Assembly: GCA_002403445.1 (NCBI GenBank)
Contig: DHHU01000002.1
Coordinates: 21,373-31,480, forward strand
From: Salinisphaeraceae bacterium UBA4764
Lineage (GTDB): Bacteria; Pseudomonadota; Gammaproteobacteria; Nevskiales; Salinisphaeraceae
Length of the DNA: 10,108 bases
Direction of reading: 5' to 3'
The notes below the pieces were generated by a model. That model was not told the DNA's origin and did not search any database. It was given only the letters and a program-made list of their open reading frames with translations. Made by a program: the position numbers and the translations under genes. The first letter of the stretch is position 1. Every line of letters starts with the position of its first letter. Shown here in pieces: positions 7,649 through 10,108 of this stretch.

Positions 7649-8836
7649 CTATTGGCTTTCCCGGGCGCGGGCTTCCAGCGTTGCCACGGCCGGCAACGTC
7701 TTACCTTCCATGAATTCGAGGAACGCGCCGCCACCGGTCGATATATATGAAATATCATCGGCTATTCGATATTTATCAATCGCCGCCAAAGTATCGCCCC
7801 CGCCGGCCAGCGAGAACGCTTGGCTGGACGCAATTGCGCGAGCCAGAGCTTGCGTGCCGCCTCCGAACTGATCAATTTCAAATACACCAACCGGCCCGTT
7901 CCACACAATCGTTCCGGCGTGGGTCAGATAGCCGGCCAGTGTATCGCGCGTATCCGGCCCGATATCTAGAATCATGTCGCCTTCACCGAGCTCGCCCACC
8001 GGTTTTAATGCCGCGTGGGCTTCCGGTGATACTTCATTGGCCACAATAACGTCGCTCGGCAGCGGAATGTCACCGCCGTTGGAACGAATCGTTTCGAGTA
8101 TCGAACGTGCCTCATCGACCATATCGGCTTCATAAAGCGAGGCCCCGACGTCAACGCCGTTGGCAGCCAAAAATGTATTGGCAATACCGCCGCCAACGAT
8201 GATCTGATCCGCCATGGTGGCCAGATTTTTCAACAAACTCAGTTTGCTGGAAACTTTCGAGCCGCCAACAATGACGACCAGTGGCCGAACCGGGTCTAGC
8301 GACGCGGCCCTCAGTGCCTGGACTTCACCGGCCAGTAACGGGCCGGCACAGGCGATGGGGGCGTAGCGCGCCACGCCTTCGGTGGAAGCCTGGGCACGAT
8401 GCGCGGTACCAAAGGCGTCCATGACAAAAACGTCACAGAGCGCGGCCATGCGTTTGGCCAATTCCTCGTCGTTTTTCTTCTCGCCACTGAGGAACCGGAC
8501 ATTTTCACAGAGCACCATTTCGCCATCGCGAACATCGACGCCGTCAATCCAATCCTTGACCAGAGGCACCTCGCGTCCCAGCAACTCAACTAGGTAATCG
8601 GCTACCGGCTTGAGGCTGTTCTCGTCATCCGGCTGGCCTTCGGTCGGCCGCCCGAGATGCGATACAACCATGACCCGAGCGCCAGCCGCCATGACTTTTT
8701 GCAGCGTCGGGGCGAAAGCGCGCACCCGCGTGCCGGAGGTCACTTGGCCGTTTTCGACCGGCACGTTCAAGTCGGCGCGGATCAAGACCCGCTTGCCTTT
8801 GAGGTCGACATCGTCAAGAGTCAACATTGCTTGCAT
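7649..8836 (-). CDS. pgk: Phosphoglycerate kinase
   Basis: This cytosolic enzyme transfers phosphate between 1,3-bisphosphoglycerate and ADP in glycolysis, or the reverse in gluconeogenesis and CO2 fixation. Its 395 residues match the bacterial family (about 390). Substrate-site motifs are intact: RADLNVP (20-26), SHLGRP (59-64), ENVRF (111-115) and DAFGTAHRAQAS (140-151). The nucleotide-binding half shows GGSKVSSK (191-198), NGPVGVFE (313-320), GGGDT (345-349) and STGGGAFLE (366-374). The ATG at 8836 is favoured because GGAAG lies 7 bases upstream (8844-8848); a second ATG at 8827 is possible. It lies downstream of gap, separated by 95 bases that contain a stem-loop, and is followed by the sanA-like gene. 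The protein is acidic, in contrast to the exported proteins of the window. Confidence 0.98.
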   Translation of the reverse strand: MQAMLTLDDVDLKGKRVLIRADLNVPVENGQVTSGTRVRAFAPTLQKVMAAGARVMVVSHLGRPTEGQPDDENSLKPVADYLVELLGREVPLVKDWIDGVDVRDGEMVLCENVRFLSGEKKNDEELAKRMAALCDVFVMDAFGTAHRAQASTEGVARYAPIACAGPLLAGEVQALRAASLDPVRPLVVIVGGSKVSSKLSLLKNLATMADQIIVGGGIANTFLAANGVDVGASLYEADMVDEARSILETIRSNGGDIPLPSDVIVANEVSPEAHAALKPVGELGEGDMILDIGPDTRDTLAGYLTHAGTIVWNGPVGVFEIDQFGGGTQALARAIASSQAFSLAGGGDTLAAIDKYRIADDISYISTGGGAFLEFMEGKTLPAVATLEARARESQ

Positions 8837-8866
8837 AGTGCTACTTCCGGATTAAGGGGAAATGAA

Positions 8867-8908
8867 CCAATTGACGCGCCGCAGGATCCAAGGCGTCGCG
8901 CCAATTGG
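8867..8908 (-). repeat. Intercistronic stem-loop between gap and pgk
   Basis: An imperfect inverted repeat with 16-base arms (8867-8882 and 8893-8908) and a 10-base loop. Fourteen positions pair exactly; in the minus-strand mRNA one of the remaining two becomes a G-U wobble and the other a G-A mismatch. The outer seven base pairs are the perfect arms CCAATTG/CAATTGG. It lies 24 bases after the gap stop and about 30 bases before the pgk start. Only a broken T-rich stretch (TTCATTT) follows, so it looks more like an mRNA processing or stability element, or a partial terminator, than a full terminator. Confidence 0.7.
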
Positions 8909-8931
8909 AATGCACGCCTATCGGCCGACGC

Positions 8932-9939
8932 TTAGCCGGCTTCGGCCAATGCCTTGGCAGTGTCCAACATGCGGCAGGAAAAGCCCCACTCGTTGTCGTA
9001 CCAGGAACATACTTTCAACAAGTTGCCGCCAGCCACCTTGGTCAGAGGGCCGTCGACCGTTGACGACATGCGGCTGTGATTGAAATCACTCGAGACCAGT
9101 TCTTCATCAGTGTAATCCAAGATACCGTTCAGCTCGCCACTAGCGGCATCCTTGAGGATTTCATTGACTTCGTCGGCACTGGTTTCACGGGATAGCGTGG
9201 CCGTGAAATCAACGAACGACACATTGATGGTCGGCACACGCACGGCAAAGCCTTGCAGCCGCCCTTCAAGCTCCGGCATGACCTTTGCCACGGCACTGGC
9301 CGCACCGGTCTTGGTGGGGATCTGGTTATGAGTGGCACTGCGGGCGCGACGAATGTCCTTGTGATAGACGTCCGACAAGACCTGATCATTGGTATAGGAA
9401 TGGATAGTGTTCATCAATCCATATTCAACGCCGAATGCGTCGTGGATGGGTTTGACCAGCGGCGCCAAGCAGTTCGTAGTGCAGGATGCATTCGAAACAA
9501 TCTTGTCGTCGGAGTTGATGGTGTGATGATTGACGCCGTAGACAATGGTCTTGATATCGCCAGCGGGCGCCGAGATCACGACTTTTTTGGCGCCGCCCTT
9601 GAGGTGCGCGCTAGCTTTTTCCTCGCTTGCGAAGAGACCGGTGGACTCGATCACCACGTCTACACCCAGCTTGCCCCAAGGCAACTGGGCCGGATCTTTT
9701 TCAGCCAGCACCCTGATCTTGTCACCGTTGACGACCAGATTATCGCCCTCAACCGAGACTTCCCCCGGGAACGGGCCGTGCGCAGTGTCGTGACGTGTGA
9801 GGTGAGCATTCATCTCGGCATCACCGAGATCGTTGATGGCAACGACTTCGAACTCATCGTTGCGCCCGCCTTCATACAGGGCTCGCAGTACGTTGCGTCC
9901 GATACGGCCGTAGCCGTTGATTCCAATTTTGATCGCCAT
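8932..9939 (-). CDS. gap: Type I glyceraldehyde-3-phosphate dehydrogenase
   Basis: This cytosolic enzyme oxidises and phosphorylates glyceraldehyde 3-phosphate to 1,3-bisphosphoglycerate, the substrate of the neighbouring pgk product. It has 335 residues, the usual length. The Rossmann motif GINGYGRIGR lies at 6-15. AINDLGD (34-40) with Asp37 after the second strand fits NAD preference. The active site SNASCTTNCLAP (149-160) supplies Cys153, paired with His180 in MNTIHSYTNDQ. RRARSAT (197-203) and WYDNEWGFSCRM (313-324) are also present. The NAHLTRHDTAHG and DVYHKD variants place it in the subgroup seen in Pseudomonas-type gap rather than the E. coli gapA type, and NDLGD argues against erythrose-4-phosphate dehydrogenase. 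AAGGAG 6 bases upstream (9946-9951) fixes the ATG. The protein is acidic, about 45 Asp+Glu to 32 Lys+Arg. Confidence 0.98.
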   Translation of the reverse strand: MAIKIGINGYGRIGRNVLRALYEGGRNDEFEVVAINDLGDAEMNAHLTRHDTAHGPFPGEVSVEGDNLVVNGDKIRVLAEKDPAQLPWGKLGVDVVIESTGLFASEEKASAHLKGGAKKVVISAPAGDIKTIVYGVNHHTINSDDKIVSNASCTTNCLAPLVKPIHDAFGVEYGLMNTIHSYTNDQVLSDVYHKDIRRARSATHNQIPTKTGAASAVAKVMPELEGRLQGFAVRVPTINVSFVDFTATLSRETSADEVNEILKDAASGELNGILDYTDEELVSSDFNHSRMSSTVDGPLTKVAGGNLLKVCSWYDNEWGFSCRMLDTAKALAEAG

Positions 9940-10054
9940 TGCAGTCTCCTTGTGGTGATTAGCTGTCTGAAAAAGTCATTCTGTTGTCCGTCTTGCCCAG
10001 GGGATCCGGATTATCGCCGCGTTCCGACGTCACTCTTCACCCCGCGCGCTTGGC
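9940..10054 (-). other. tkt-gap intergenic region
   Basis: These 115 bases lie between the tkt stop and the gap start. They contain the strong gap ribosome site AAGGAG (9946-9951). A GATAAT (10010-10015, minus strand) resembles a -10 box, but the hexamers 17-18 bases upstream are poor -35 matches. No terminator-like hairpin with a U-run is visible, so gap may be read both from tkt and from a local promoter. Confidence 0.35.
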
Positions 10055-10108
10055 TTACCCATCGAGCCGTTGAACCAATGCGTCACAAACCGCTTCAACA
10101 GTCACGCC
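10055..10108 (-). CDS. tkt: Transketolase, C-terminal end only (cut by window edge)
   Basis: The last 17 codons of a minus-strand gene read GVTVEAVCDALVQRLDG and then TAA. Transketolases commonly end in a similar stretch (FG-hTV-ENVV...) inside the C-terminal domain, and tkt directly upstream of gap-pgk is a common gene order in proteobacteria. No catalytic region is visible in the window, so the assignment rests on this short tail and on context. Confidence 0.6.
   Translation of the reverse strand, partial: GVTVEAVCDALVQRLDG

Noticed and set aside
8932..9939. Erythrose-4-phosphate dehydrogenase (epd) instead of gap
   Set aside because: The NDLGD segment, the SYTNDQ motif after His180 and the neighbouring pgk fit glyceraldehyde-3-phosphate dehydrogenase; Epd usually has NEL and HSAMHDQ at these sites.

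Overview
The window looks like a stretch of a gammaproteobacterial (or closely related) chromosome with medium GC content. The signs are a MexF/AcrB-type RND efflux operon with a divergent AcrR-type repressor, a class of gap common in beta- and gammaproteobacteria, a tkt-gap-pgk gene order, and a SanA-family envelope protein. I cannot name the genus. The exported proteins are strikingly rich in lysine and arginine while the cytosolic glycolytic enzymes are acidic, which hints at an acidic or otherwise unusual periplasmic environment.

Left half (132-6246): a three-gene efflux operon read on the minus strand, in the order adaptor lipoprotein (membrane fusion protein) -> RND pump -> outer-membrane factor. 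The genes are packed with a 3-base gap and then a short overlap. Together they would form a tripartite pump that takes hydrophobic or amphiphilic compounds from the inner membrane or periplasm to the outside. A TetR/AcrR-type repressor gene runs the other way from the same 102-base intergenic region. That region holds a near-perfect palindrome closely resembling the AcrR box, which should be the shared operator.

Right half (6888-10108): all genes are on the minus strand. From the right edge they are the last 17 codons of a probable transketolase (tkt), then gap, pgk and a sanA-like gene. This is a Calvin/glycolysis-type carbon cluster followed by an envelope-barrier gene where pyk is often found. 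A 42-base imperfect stem-loop lies between gap and pgk and may set the relative amounts of the two messages. sanA converges on the tetR gene with only 17 bases between the stops and no visible terminator.

Bases 1-131, downstream of the outer-membrane factor gene, hold no recognisable gene, only an open frame that runs off the left edge. I see no tRNA, rRNA, CRISPR array, insertion sequence or phage feature. Most of the window is well-known biology, and I found no convincing new system. The points most worth checking are the operator, the charge asymmetry, the gap-pgk hairpin and the cysteine-rich repressor.
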